A stretch of DNA of 64,000 nt from Polyangiaceae bacterium. Its GTDB lineage: Bacteria > Myxococcota_A > Polyangia > Polyangiales > Polyangiaceae. Positions 43,643 through 54,804 of the stretch are shown in pieces. The stretch spans positions 1 to 64,000 of the forward strand of contig JAQSWN010000023.1 in NCBI GenBank assembly GCA_029266615.1, read 5' to 3'. How positions within the stretch are numbered: the first letter of the stretch is position 1; every line of letters starts with the position of its first letter. The position numbers were made by a program, and so were the translations under genes. Below the pieces are notes generated by a model. It saw only the letters and a program-made list of their open reading frames with translations. It had not been told where the DNA came from and did no database searches.

Positions 43643-44785
43643 ATGAAGCTCGCGTGCGTTCCCGTCTGCAACTATTTCACCGCCGATAGCCGAGTGAAGC
43701 GGACGTGCCTGTTCCTGATGAAGCATGGCTTCGAGGTGCACGTGCTGGCCATCGGGCGCACGGACTTGCCGGAGCACGAGGTGATCGACGGCATTCACGT
43801 GCACCGCTACCGTTCGGGGGCGAAGCAACCGATCCGTCGCGGCGTCAACCTCACGGCCCTGCGCGCGTTCGACGCCTACGTGCGCGGCTGCGTACAGTGG
43901 GTGCGGAAGCATCGTCCGAGCGTCGTGCACTACAACGATTGGAATACTCTGTTCTTGGGGCCGCTGTCGCGCGTGCCGCATCGCTCCATCTACGACATGC
44001 ACGAGCTGTTTCAGGATCTCGACTACTTGAATTTCCCGAAGGCCATCAATCGGGTCATCGCGGGCGTGGATCTCCAGGGCCTGCGCCGCGCAGAGGCCGT
44101 CATTTGCGTGTCCGAGCCCATCGCGGCCGAGCTGCGCGCTCTGACGGAAAAGCCGGTCTACGTGGTTCGCAACGTGCCGGAGCCTCGGTTCAGCGTGGGC
44201 CCCGGGCGCGCCGACATCACGGCCCGGCTGCGGGACGGCCGCCGTCACTTGGTCTACCTCGGCGCGCTGCAGAAGGAGAAGGGCGCGCTCGACATGCTGC
44301 AGGTCTTGTCGCGCTTACCGGCGGAGTACGCTTTGGATTGCTTTTCCGGCGTCACGCCGAAGAACGCCTTCTTCCGCGAAGTCGCCGAGTCCATGGGTCT
44401 CACGAACCGGGTGCAAGTTTGGGAAACGCTGCCGCTCGACGAGCTCTACGCGAGCATTCGTCACGGCTTCGCGGGGTTGAGCTTCTTCGTGCCTAGCTCG
44501 CGCATCTACGAGTATGCGCTGCCGAACAAGATCTTCGAGTATTTCCTGGCCGGGCTACCCGTCGTCGTCTCGGAGGCGCGCGCGCAAGCGGAGCTCGTCG
44601 CCGAAACGGGGCTAGGGCTCGTCGTCGAGCTCCGTGATCCAGAGCGCGCCGCGGAAAAGATCCTGAGTTGGGCTCCGCCCACCGTGTCCCGTGAGCTCGT
44701 GGAGCGGTTCGGGCTCACGTGGGAGCAAGAGGAAGCCGCGCTGGAGCGCGTCTACCGCGACCTGGGGATCATCCCCGCGAGCTAG
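43643..44785 (+). CDS. Family 4 (GT-B) glycosyltransferase
   Basis: The 380-residue protein has the GT-B two-domain form: N-terminal acceptor domain (KLACVPVCNYFTADSRVKRT), RPSVVHYNDWNTLFL, linker, and C-terminal donor domain with HLVYLGALQKEKGALDMLQV and the GT4 catalytic-site region SRIYEYALPNKIFEYFLAGL followed by VVVSEARAQAELV. It transfers an activated sugar to a glycan under construction. ATG at 43643 is preferred; a TTG at 43613 overlaps the upstream stop and is possible. It converges with the next gene (17-base overlap of ends). Confidence 0.88.
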   Translation: MKLACVPVCNYFTADSRVKRTCLFLMKHGFEVHVLAIGRTDLPEHEVIDGIHVHRYRSGAKQPIRRGVNLTALRAFDAYVRGCVQWVRKHRPSVVHYNDWNTLFLGPLSRVPHRSIYDMHELFQDLDYLNFPKAINRVIAGVDLQGLRRAEAVICVSEPIAAELRALTEKPVYVVRNVPEPRFSVGPGRADITARLRDGRRHLVYLGALQKEKGALDMLQVLSRLPAEYALDCFSGVTPKNAFFREVAESMGLTNRVQVWETLPLDELYASIRHGFAGLSFFVPSSRIYEYALPNKIFEYFLAGLPVVVSEARAQAELVAETGLGLVVELRDPERAAEKILSWAPPTVSRELVERFGLTWEQEEAALERVYRDLGIIPAS

Positions 44786-45848
44786 TGTTGCCCGGCGAGA
44801 ATGACGCGAGGGGCGCGCCGGCCTCCAGGTAGCGCGTGAACCACTCGGCGACGTCCACGTTCTCCGCCAGGAGGCGCCGGTGACCTTCCGCGAGGCTCTC
44901 GCGCAGCTTGGCCTCGGCGAGCCAGATTTCCAGCTGGCTCATCAGCTCCGGCAGCTGGGTCGTCTTGTACTGGTACATCAGCCCGTAGCGCTGCTCTATT
45001 TCGCCCAGCAACGCCAAGCGGCCCGCCCAAGTCGACAAGTGCAGATTGGGAGTGCCGAGCACCGCCGCTTCCGCCGCCATCGTCGCGCTGTCACCGATGA
45101 GCAGGTCGGCGAACGCGAGCGCGTCGTGCAGCTTGTCGGGGGGGAGGGGAAAACGGAGCTCTTCCAGCTCCTTCGGGAAGAGCCCTTCGTGGGTGATGAA
45201 GACGCGGCCGTGCTGACGTAACCGCGAGAGCAACGTGCGCTTCGCATCCGGCGTGAAGCCGCTCTCCCCGCCGTCGTGACTGGCGACCATGTCGACGAGG
45301 CGGACCAGGAAGAACCGCTCGCCCGGCGAGACGCCGAGCGCGGGGAGCACGCTCGGATCCGGAGTGAAATGGTTGGGGTGGAGGTACGCCGTCTGCTTGT
45401 ACCCCGGGTACTTCACGTGCTTGTGGCCGTAGCTTTCGGGCAAGCACGCGGGCGTCGTGATGACGTGCGCAAAGGGCGCCGCAGACCAAAAATGGATGCC
45501 CGCCGTCGCGCCGTTGTCCGTATCGAAGACAGCGGGGATGCCGAGCAAGCGCCCGGCTTGAGCCCCCGCCGGGTTCCGCGTGGCGATCACGTCCGGCCGG
45601 AAGTCGCGGGCGATTCGCGCGAGCGCGTAATCGCGCGTGAGCAGTTCCGCGGCCTGCGCGAAGTAGCTCTTCTTGCCGCTCTGCCCGACGGTTTCGTAGG
45701 GGAAGCCGAGGCGGTCCAGCAAGGTCGTCGTGACGTCTTTCTCCCGCGCGACGATGCGCGTCGCATGGCCGCGCTCTTGGAGCGAGCGGATGACATGCTT
45801 GAAGAAGTGAACATGGGCGGGATGAACGACGTCGAATAGAACCTTCAT
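44769..45848 (-). CDS. DUF354-family glycosyltransferase-like protein
   Basis: The 359-residue protein starts MKVLFDVVHPAHVHFFKHVI, the hallmark of the DUF354 family of GT-B-fold proteins, and has VIATRNPAGAQAGRLLGIP, AFADLLIGDSATMAAEAAVLG (the donor-site region) and GTPNLHLSTWAGR. These proteins sit in polysaccharide loci of archaea and bacteria and resemble UDP-GlcNAc 2-epimerase/glycosyltransferases. Catalysis is unproven. ATG at 45848 lies nine bases after the stop of the upstream frameshifted gene. Confidence 0.85.
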   Translation of the reverse strand: MKVLFDVVHPAHVHFFKHVIRSLQERGHATRIVAREKDVTTTLLDRLGFPYETVGQSGKKSYFAQAAELLTRDYALARIARDFRPDVIATRNPAGAQAGRLLGIPAVFDTDNGATAGIHFWSAAPFAHVITTPACLPESYGHKHVKYPGYKQTAYLHPNHFTPDPSVLPALGVSPGERFFLVRLVDMVASHDGGESGFTPDAKRTLLSRLRQHGRVFITHEGLFPKELEELRFPLPPDKLHDALAFADLLIGDSATMAAEAAVLGTPNLHLSTWAGRLALLGEIEQRYGLMYQYKTTQLPELMSQLEIWLAEAKLRESLAEGHRRLLAENVDVAEWFTRYLEAGAPLASFSPGNTSSRG

Positions 45849-45856
45849 CTGACTGA

Positions 45857-47229
45857 CTACTTTTTCTTGGGCTGACAATGCCACAACCCGTGCAAGCCAT
45901 CCCCCACCTCGAGGTGCTCAACTTGGGCGCACGCGCGGCGGGTACTGACTTCGACGGCGGAGTCCTTGCGCCTATCCGTAAGTAAGACCCAAAAGTCGTC
46001 CTTGCGACGAGCTTGCGCGGAAATGCTTTTAGCCAGCCGGCTGCCGACGCACTTGCCCGTGAACCGTTTGCGAATTTGGGGCGCGGTGGTCTTCTCCAGC
46101 CGAGAGTCGTAGCCGGAATAGAACTTCCACGGGCGGCAGCTGGAGTTCTCCATCAGCACGAGGGTGCGCCCGCGCTGCTTCGGAGTTTGGACCAGGGCTT
46201 CGAACACCTCGTCGAAATGGCCGGGCCGCGCGAAGGTGCCTTTTCGGAACCAGTCTGGGCGGAGCAGCAAGGGCGGCGCCATCACCAGCAAGCCGCCCAG
46301 CGGTAGTAGTACGCGCGCCAGCCGAGGGCGGAGGCCGGTCGCTGCGTCCAGCCCGAAAGCGGCGAGAAACAGCGTGAACGGCACGATACCGGCATTCACA
46401 CGGAATGCGCCCGCCGGCCACCGCCCGATGACGTTGAACAGCGTCATCATCCATAGAGGAGACCACAGCCACAGCAACTCTCGCAGCCGCCGCTGCCGGA
46501 TGAGCCAAAAAATGCCGAGCCCATGCAAGCCGAGCCAGAAAACCCGGTCGACGTCCGCGATGCGCAACAGCGTTTCGTCGCTCACGCGCTTCGAAGTCCA
46601 GCGCTCTCGCCCGAAGTTCGGCAAGGTCGCGACCGCGACGTACTTCTTCGCGCTCCACACGGCGCGGCTTTCGTCAGGGTTGGGGACGTAGAAGACGTCG
46701 TACTTGCTGCCCCACTTCTTCTCGGCGCGACCCTTGTCGATGTGCCGCCAGGTGGTGAAGTAGATGGTGACGATCGTGGCGAGGCAGAACAGCGCCGTGC
46801 CGAGCGCGGCGAGCAACGTACGGAGCTGCTTTGCCTTGTAGGCATCCCACACGAGGACGCCGAAGAGGGCTGGATATAGGAATATGATGATGATCGAGAA
46901 GAAGAACGCAGCCCACGCGAGCGCCAACAAGAGCGCGAGGCGTCGCCCGCGAGCGACGCGATGAAGGGCAGCGCGCGAAACGTGAAGTCGTTGGGCCCCA
47001 GCCAGGTGACCAAGCCCTTCGAGAGCAGCAAGAAACCCGGGGGGCGAAACGACTGAGTCAACACCGGCAGGGTGAGCGTCTTCCACGCCCAATACGCCTC
47101 GTCCTCCCACATCGTGGAGGAGCGAATAGCGTACAGATAGATCCGCAAGAACAGGCCCAGACCCACCGCCGCGAACGTCGCTACCCTCAGCGCGCGCTGT
47201 CCGTCGTCGGACCCTAGTCGTGCCCACAT
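45857..47229 (-). pseudogene. GT39-like membrane protein gene, disrupted by a one-base frameshift
   Basis: The coding sense switches frame. From ATG at 47229 the first about 96 codons read MWARLGSDDGQRALRVATFA, WEDEAYWAWKTLTLPVLT and NDFTFRALPFIASLAGD, a typical GT-C N-terminus with acidic loop WEDE. After about position 46940 this frame becomes Ser/Arg-rich nonsense, while the frame one base off carries LALLLALAWAAFFFSIIIIF and the rest of the membrane protein to the stop at 45857. A single missing base at about 46936-46950 would join them into about 457 residues. It is either a real inactivating mutation or a sequencing/assembly error. Confidence 0.75.
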
Positions 47230-47272
47230 CCTGCTTGGGCAGCTACTCACTTCTCCAGGGGGGCGCAAGGCA

Positions 47273-49804
47273 ATGTGTGTGGCCCTCCAAGGGGAGGCTC
47301 GACGCTGGCTCCTCGAGACCATTTTGTCTAAGCTCCCGCGACCCTCCGTCATGTTGCCACGGCTAGCCGTTTCTCCCCGGATTCAAGGCCTAATGGCGGG
47401 GCTCGCGGCCACGCTCGTCTGCGGGGTCGGTACGTATCTGTTCGGTCAAGCCGTCGACGCGCGTTACCCCGTCGCGGAGTGGCTCGTGTGGCGCTTGGCT
47501 CCCATCTGGGGCTACACGCTCCTTTTCAATTTCAGCGCGGTCGCCTTCGGCGCGTTTTTGCTGCGCCGCTTGCTGGGTGAGCGCGAGCTACCAGCGCTCG
47601 AGCGGCTGCTGCAGAGCATGGTGCTCGGGCTGACCGGCTTCATCCTGCTTTGGTACGGCTTGGGCTTCGTCGGCTTGTTCAAGCCCTGGACGGCGATTGG
47701 CTTGCCGCTGGCACTTCTCCTCGTGGGGGCGACGGACGGGCGAGCGTTGGCGAGGGAACTCCTGGCGTGGCGGGCGAGTATCGCGGTGCCGTCGGCGCTG
47801 CAGCGCGTTCTCGGCACGTTGGCGGCCATGGCCGGGGCCATCGCGCTGTGCTTCCTGTACTTGGAGGCGCTGGACGTCTCGGTCCTGAACTTCGACGCGG
47901 TCTGGTACCACTATCCGACGGCGCAGGACTACGCGCGCCTTGGCCGCATCGTTGCTTTCCCGGGCGAGCACCACCGCGCGTTTCCGCACCTCACCAGCAT
48001 GGTGCACACCTGGGCGCTCCTGGTGCCCAAGCTGAAGTACTTGCCCCAGCATTGGATGCTGTCGCTCCACCTCGAGTACACCATCGTGGTGTGGCGCATC
48101 GTCGGCGCGGCGGCGCTCGCGCGGTTTCTGCTCGGCGGGCGCGACGTGCGGGGGCTCTGGGCGGGCTTTTTCTTGTTTCCGTCCATCTTCGTCTACGATC
48201 AATCGATCGGGGGGTCGGCTGACCACTTCTTGGGCTTTTTCGCGGCTCCGGTGCTGCTCGCGGCCGCGCGTGCCCTCAAGAATTTCGACGTGCGTTGGGG
48301 CGTGTTGCTCGGCGCCGCGCTCGGCGGCCATTTGCTGGTGAAGTATCAGGCGGCGTACCTGGTCGCCGGGGTCGGAGTCGCGGTCGTGGCGCGCTTGGGC
48401 TGGCTCCTGGGCGTGCATGCCTACCATCGCGTACGCAAGACGAGCGTGGAGCCGGTTCCGGTGCGACGTCTCGCAAAGGGCGGGGGCGCCATCCTCGTCA
48501 CGCTGCTGCTCGTCAGCGCGCCGCACTTCGCGAAGAACGTCGCCTTCTACAACAACCCCTATTATCCGTTCGCGCAGAAGGTCTTCAAAAGCAGCAATCC
48601 GAAGCCCACGCCCGGGTTCTACCAAGAAGCCCCCTCCACGGGTGTCTTCTCCCCGAAATCCAGCGGCTTGGGCCGGCAACTTTGGGCGTTCAAGAAGGTG
48701 TTCACCTACTCCTTCACGACCGCGAATCGCTCGCTGACGAATCGGCGCCCCTACATGGGTTCGCTATTTTCCCTGCTCCTTCCGTGCGCGCTGCTCCTCA
48801 GCGGTCGTAAACGCTTCTTGGGTATTGCGGGCGTGCTGGTCGTCGCCTTCATGATGTGGGCGAACACCGCTGCCAACGATCGCTACCTGCTCAGCTTCTA
48901 CGACGGCTGCATCGGCATGGCGTTGGCTCTCATGGTCGCGGTGTGGGAGCTCAATTGGCTCGCGCGTCTCGGACTCATCCCGTTGGTAGCCTCGCAGCTG
49001 ATTTGGGGCGGGGACGCGATGCTTTTTTACGGCCGGAAAGAGCTTGAAGCGGGCTTGGACCTCATCGGCCAGGGTTATAGCGGACGCTATGACGAAGCTC
49101 GCTTCGTGGAGCGAGGCGCCCAGAAGCAAATCACCGAAGCGACCCCGAAGAACGCGGTGATTCTGTCACGCAACTACAAAGGCCTCCTTGGCCTGAACCG
49201 CACCGTCATCAGCGACATCCGCGCTGCGAGTCACTACACGAGCTACTCCGGCTTGAAGGAGCCTCGCGACTTTTACGACATGCTGAAGGCGCGCGGGGTG
49301 ACGCACCTGATGTACCCGCCGGGACAGCGCCGACCCACGCGCTGGAACAACATCGTACTCTTCGACGAGCTGTTCGTTCACTATGGGCAAAATGCGCGGC
49401 GGTTCGGCAAGCTGAAGCTCGCAGAGTTGCCGAGCACGCCGCCACCACGGCTCGGCCAATACCTCGTGCTCGTCTCCGGCGTCCGCGAGTACCCGGAAGG
49501 AATTTACGGCGTCGAGCAGCTGGACATCGACTCGAAATCGCCGGAGCTATTCTCGCCGAAGCCGAAGCCGCGGCAGCGCCTGCACGCGGACGCCATCGCG
49601 GAGCAGATGGCGGAGGTCAACGCCATCGCCGTCGGTCGGAACCGCTTGCCAAAGAACCTGCCCGCGGACATCCTCGCGCAGTTCGAGGTCGTCGAGAAGT
49701 GGGACGGGGACCAGCTTTACCTCCGCAAGCGCCCTGCAACCCCGTCCGCGGATTCGGACGCCACCGCGGGCGACGATCAAGCCGACGACGACTCCGACGA
49801 CTGA
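47273..49804 (+). CDS. Large multi-pass membrane protein, GT39-like
   Basis: The 843-residue protein has about 12 TM segments in its first 560 residues, with the acidic loop VLNFDAVWYHYPTAQDYARL after an early TM and RAFPHLTSMVHTWA, in the position of the GT-C catalytic loop, then a soluble C-terminal domain rich in basic and polar residues with TTP-x-RLGQYLVL, and an acidic tail (DSDATAGDDQADDD). It probably moves a lipid-linked sugar at the periplasmic face. ATG at 47273 is taken; a second in-frame ATG at 47351 lies just before the hydrophobic start and is equally plausible. Divergent from the frameshifted gene, 43 bases away. Confidence 0.82.
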   Translation: MCVALQGEARRWLLETILSKLPRPSVMLPRLAVSPRIQGLMAGLAATLVCGVGTYLFGQAVDARYPVAEWLVWRLAPIWGYTLLFNFSAVAFGAFLLRRLLGERELPALERLLQSMVLGLTGFILLWYGLGFVGLFKPWTAIGLPLALLLVGATDGRALARELLAWRASIAVPSALQRVLGTLAAMAGAIALCFLYLEALDVSVLNFDAVWYHYPTAQDYARLGRIVAFPGEHHRAFPHLTSMVHTWALLVPKLKYLPQHWMLSLHLEYTIVVWRIVGAAALARFLLGGRDVRGLWAGFFLFPSIFVYDQSIGGSADHFLGFFAAPVLLAAARALKNFDVRWGVLLGAALGGHLLVKYQAAYLVAGVGVAVVARLGWLLGVHAYHRVRKTSVEPVPVRRLAKGGGAILVTLLLVSAPHFAKNVAFYNNPYYPFAQKVFKSSNPKPTPGFYQEAPSTGVFSPKSSGLGRQLWAFKKVFTYSFTTANRSLTNRRPYMGSLFSLLLPCALLLSGRKRFLGIAGVLVVAFMMWANTAANDRYLLSFYDGCIGMALALMVAVWELNWLARLGLIPLVASQLIWGGDAMLFYGRKELEAGLDLIGQGYSGRYDEARFVERGAQKQITEATPKNAVILSRNYKGLLGLNRTVISDIRAASHYTSYSGLKEPRDFYDMLKARGVTHLMYPPGQRRPTRWNNIVLFDELFVHYGQNARRFGKLKLAELPSTPPPRLGQYLVLVSGVREYPEGIYGVEQLDIDSKSPELFSPKPKPRQRLHADAIAEQMAEVNAIAVGRNRLPKNLPADILAQFEVVEKWDGDQLYLRKRPATPSADSDATAGDDQADDDSDD

Positions 49805-49822
49805 ACGGGCTCGTCGCGCCGC

Positions 49823-51274
49823 TTACTTCGCGCTGCGGCGCGCGAGGAAGCTCGAAACCTCGCGCTTGGCGAACTCCCAGTCGAGGGCCAGCGCCAGCGC
49901 CGGTATGACGCCGCACAGGGCGAGACGAATCGGAAACGCCGTGCCCTCGGGCACCACGACGAGCGCGGTGGAGGCCAGCAATAGGCATGAAATCGCGGCA
50001 TATCGGAACGGTACGGCCTTCACGGCGCGAGCCATGGCCACCGTGAAGAGCAGGTTGAAGACCATCGCTACCGTGGTCGCCCAGCACGCGCCGAGCGCGC
50101 CCCAGCGCGGAATCCACCACACGTTGAGCCCGATGTTGATGACGGCTGCGGGCAGCGACGCGAGCCAGATGCGAGAGGAGCCCCTCTCGCTGCTGAGCAC
50201 GGTCGCGCCCGCCGTCTGCGCACCGGTGCGTAGCAGGGTGCCGAGGCAGAGCACGCTCGTGACGGCGGCGGCGGTCCCGTAACCCCCGGGAGTGATGAGA
50301 TCCACGACCTCCGGCGCCGTCAGAGAGAGGAGGGACACGAACGCGGCCATGCCGGCCATGCTCCAAAAGGAGAGGTGGCGCACGCTGTGCCACGCCTTCT
50401 CGTCGTTCAGGTTCGCGGCCTTGAAGAAGAAGGGCAGCCAGGCGCGCTGCATGCCGAGTCCGAGCATCATCGCGCCGGACGCGATGCGCGAGCCGACGGA
50501 GTAGATTCCCGCCGCTTCCAAGCCGTGGCCTTCGGACGCGGCCAGCATGAACTTGTCGAGCGCTTGGAAAACGTACGCGGCCGCGAGGTGTGGCATGAGC
50601 GGTATGCCGTAGCGCAGCACCCGCTTGAGCAGAGGCCAGTCGATCATCGGCTTAAGCCCCCCGGGCAGCTGCCGCGCGAGCAGGGCGCTGGACAGCCAGT
50701 AGGAGAGCGACGCGGAGAGCAGGAGCGCGGTGACGCCGAGGTCCGTGAGCAACAGCAAGGGCACGCCGAACGCGATGTTCAGGCCCGTGCGCAGCGCTTG
50801 ATAGACGGTGTGCCGGCGGGCCTGCCCTTGCACCTGAAAGTAGGCGGACAGAGACTGGAACGCGGCCATACCCGCCACCGTGGTGAGGGAGCACACGCCC
50901 GCGGGCCAAAGCGGGATGCCACCGAAGAGGCTACCCGCCCAAGGCCAAACGAGCGCGCCCAGCAGCGCGAAGGTGGCGCCGCTGATCACCATCCAGGTCG
51001 TCGTCGTGGAGACGAGGCGAAGCTGCCGTTCCGGCTCCTCGTGCAGATCCATCCCAATCTTGACCAGCGTCTCCATGCCTCCGGCCATGGTCAAGATGAC
51101 GAGCAACTGTACCAGCTGCTCGAGCACGCCCAGCGCGCCGTAGTCCTCTTTGGACAGTGTGCGCAGATAAAGCGGCAGCAAGACGAGGTTGGCGAACCTC
51201 GTTGCCGCAATACCTAGGGTGTAGAGAGTCGTCTGCTTGACGAGTCGTACGCCGGCTCGTCCTTGCTCGGCCAC
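49823..51274 (-). CDS. Polysaccharide flippase, Wzx/MATE-like
   Basis: The 483-residue protein has about 12-14 TM helices and the N-terminal block TLYTLGIAATRFANLVLLPL, LYLRTLSKEDYGALGVLEQL of the Wzx/oligosaccharide flippase family. It would move an undecaprenyl-PP-linked repeat unit across the inner membrane. The GTG at 51274 is fixed by a CTGAAGGACCTC ribosome-binding site. A longer in-frame extension upstream lies within the aminotransferase gene and is rejected. Third gene of the minus-strand operon 54038-49823. Confidence 0.9.
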   Translation of the reverse strand: MAEQGRAGVRLVKQTTLYTLGIAATRFANLVLLPLYLRTLSKEDYGALGVLEQLVQLLVILTMAGGMETLVKIGMDLHEEPERQLRLVSTTTTWMVISGATFALLGALVWPWAGSLFGGIPLWPAGVCSLTTVAGMAAFQSLSAYFQVQGQARRHTVYQALRTGLNIAFGVPLLLLTDLGVTALLLSASLSYWLSSALLARQLPGGLKPMIDWPLLKRVLRYGIPLMPHLAAAYVFQALDKFMLAASEGHGLEAAGIYSVGSRIASGAMMLGLGMQRAWLPFFFKAANLNDEKAWHSVRHLSFWSMAGMAAFVSLLSLTAPEVVDLITPGGYGTAAAVTSVLCLGTLLRTGAQTAGATVLSSERGSSRIWLASLPAAVINIGLNVWWIPRWGALGACWATTVAMVFNLLFTVAMARAVKAVPFRYAAISCLLLASTALVVVPEGTAFPIRLALCGVIPALALALDWEFAKREVSSFLARRSAK

Positions 51275-51282
51275 GAGGTCCT

Positions 51283-52371
51283 TCAGCCCAGCGACTTCTT
51301 CACGGCTTCCACGACCTTGTCTTGGTCCGCTTCGCTCAGGTAGGGGTGCATCGGCAGGCTGATGACCTCCCGCGACGCCTTCTCCGACTCGGGCAGCGTA
51401 CCCCACGCGGAGGTCCCCGCGAACACCGGCTGCTCGTGCAGGCACTTCGGGTAGTATACCGCGCTCGGAATTCCCGCTTCCTTGAGCTTGGCGCCTAGGG
51501 CTTCGCGGTCCTTCACCCGGATCGTGTATTGCGCGTAAACGTGCGTGTTGCCGGCCATGACCTCCGGCACGACGCACACGTCGCGCAAGAGCTCCGAGTA
51601 ACGAGCGCCGATACGGTTGCGCTCCGCGACCTCCCACTCGAAGTGCGGCAGCTTGCCGAGGAGCACGGCTGCTTGCAGCGTGTCGAAGCGGCCGTTGGTT
51701 CCCACCATGGTGTGGTGGTGGCGCTTTTCGCCGCCGTGGGTGCGAATCGCCTTCATTTTACCGGCGAGCGCGTCGTCGTTGGTGAACAGCGCGCCGCCGT
51801 CGCCATAGCAGCCGAGCGGCTTGGCGGGGAAGAAGCTCGTGCTGCCGATGAGCGTGACGCCGCAGCTGCGTTGACCATTCTGCGTCGCGCCGAAGCTCTG
51901 CGCGCCGTCTTCGATCACGGGGATCCCGTGCTTCTGCCCGAGCGCATTGATGGCGGCGTAGTCCGGCATTTGGCCGAACAAGCTCACCGGCATGATGGCT
52001 TTGGTGCGCGGCGTGATCGCCTGCTCCACCTTGCTCACGTCCAGATTGAATCCGACCGGCTCGATGTCCACGAAGACCGGCTTGGCGCCGACCACGGGGA
52101 CGACCTCCGCCGAGCTGATCCACGTGAACGCGACCGTGATGACTTCGTCGCCCGGCCCGATGCCGAGCGCGCGCAGCGCGATCTCCAAGCTGTGCGTGCC
52201 GCTGGACGTCGTGATGGCGTGCTTGACGCCGACGTAGCTAGCGAGCTGCTTTTCTACCTCCGCGATTTCCGGACCCATGATGAACGCTCCGTGCTCCAGC
52301 ACGGCGTTCATGCGGCCTTCGATCTCGGCCTTGTACTTTTGATGCGGGGTCTTGAGGTCGATGAACTGCAT
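51283..52371 (-). CDS. wbpE: DegT/DnrJ/EryC1 sugar aminotransferase (WbpE/WlbC-like)
   Basis: The 362-residue PLP enzyme has MQFIDLKTPHQKYKAEIEGR, TSSGTHSLEIALRALGIGP, FTWISSAEVV, DGAQSFGATQNGQ and the PLP lysine K184 in FFPAKPLGCYGDGGA, all of the sugar-aminotransferase family. WbpE/WlbC makes UDP-GlcNAc(3NH2)A from the 3-keto acid made by WbpB-type dehydrogenase. The next gene upstream encodes WbpB fused to WbpD, and a WbpI-like epimerase is at 42.5 kb, which together fit the UDP-ManNAc3NAcA route. Two-base gap (TGACCATG) to the fusion gene. Confidence 0.9.
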   Translation of the reverse strand: MQFIDLKTPHQKYKAEIEGRMNAVLEHGAFIMGPEIAEVEKQLASYVGVKHAITTSSGTHSLEIALRALGIGPGDEVITVAFTWISSAEVVPVVGAKPVFVDIEPVGFNLDVSKVEQAITPRTKAIMPVSLFGQMPDYAAINALGQKHGIPVIEDGAQSFGATQNGQRSCGVTLIGSTSFFPAKPLGCYGDGGALFTNDDALAGKMKAIRTHGGEKRHHHTMVGTNGRFDTLQAAVLLGKLPHFEWEVAERNRIGARYSELLRDVCVVPEVMAGNTHVYAQYTIRVKDREALGAKLKEAGIPSAVYYPKCLHEQPVFAGTSAWGTLPESEKASREVISLPMHPYLSEADQDKVVEAVKKSLG

Positions 52372-52373
52372 GG

Positions 52374-54038
<1,665 letters not shown>

Positions 54039-54264
54039 TTACTAGCCTTTCCTCCACGTAGGTAGCGCGCGAACCATGGCGCAGAAAGCCACGCGCGTCC
54101 ACCGCACCCCATTTGTCGGGCCGTCGCGCGGCAAGCCGCCGGTGGGCAGCGCAAAGGGCGAGCTTCGCCTTGCGCGCCCGCGCCCGCATCACTTCCCGCT
54201 AACTTTTTCCGCAACTGCCCCCGTCCCGGACCGAAGGGTGAGCCACCTAACCAAGGAGCATGCA

Positions 54265-54768
54265 ATGACGACCAGAATCGGGACGGGTGGGCCAGCGACG
54301 GGAGTTTCGACGACGGAGAGCGCGACGCGCGTCACCGCGCCATCCGGGCAGCCGTTCAGGGCGATGATGGGCACCGGCGCGAGAGCTATCCTTACTGGTG
54401 CCGAGCAGGCGGTCACTCGCTTGCCAGGAGGGCCGATTTTGGCAGCGGCGCTGCGTCCCACGGCCGGCCTTGGCGACCCCGGCGCCATCGGTCGCACTCC
54501 GGCAATGGTTTCGGCCGGGGGGGTGGGGGCGTCCACACCTGAAGGCGGAGCGGGGACCAGCGGCATCGCGGGCGGAGCTGCGGCAGCGGGCGGAACCGGG
54601 GTAGACGGCGGCATCGAAACTGCGCTGAGCCAATCCGCGAACCAGAACCTCTACTTTCTGGAGCTGCAGGAGCGCATGGGCGCGGAGAGCCGCAACTATT
54701 CCGCCATTTCCAACGTGCTCAAGGCGCGGCACGACACGGTCAAGAACGCGATCGGCAACATTCGCTGA
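54265..54768 (+). CDS. Small hypothetical protein with helical C-terminus (167 aa)
   Basis: I do not recognise this protein. The N-terminal two thirds are Gly/Ala/Thr-rich low complexity; the C-terminal about 45 residues (NQNLYFLELQERMGAESRNY, SAISNVLKARHDTVKNAIGN) form an amphipathic helix, loosely like the C-terminal helices of type III needle/rod or other surface-assembly proteins, without clear identity. ATG at 54265 is fixed by AAGGAG six bases upstream; a longer in-frame frame starting at 54076 lacks such a site. Next gene, 116 residues, is also small; the pair may work together. Confidence 0.7.
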   Translation: MTTRIGTGGPATGVSTTESATRVTAPSGQPFRAMMGTGARAILTGAEQAVTRLPGGPILAAALRPTAGLGDPGAIGRTPAMVSAGGVGASTPEGGAGTSGIAGGAAAAGGTGVDGGIETALSQSANQNLYFLELQERMGAESRNYSAISNVLKARHDTVKNAIGNIR

Positions 54769-54804
54769 ATCACGCTACAGTCCGCACACAAACGCGGGTT
54801 TCCC

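Noticed and set aside
54076-54264. In-frame upstream extension of the 167-residue protein
   Set aside because: No ribosome-binding site at the upstream start, whereas AAGGAG precedes 54265; the extension is Arg/Pro-rich and overlaps the promoter region of the divergent fusion gene.
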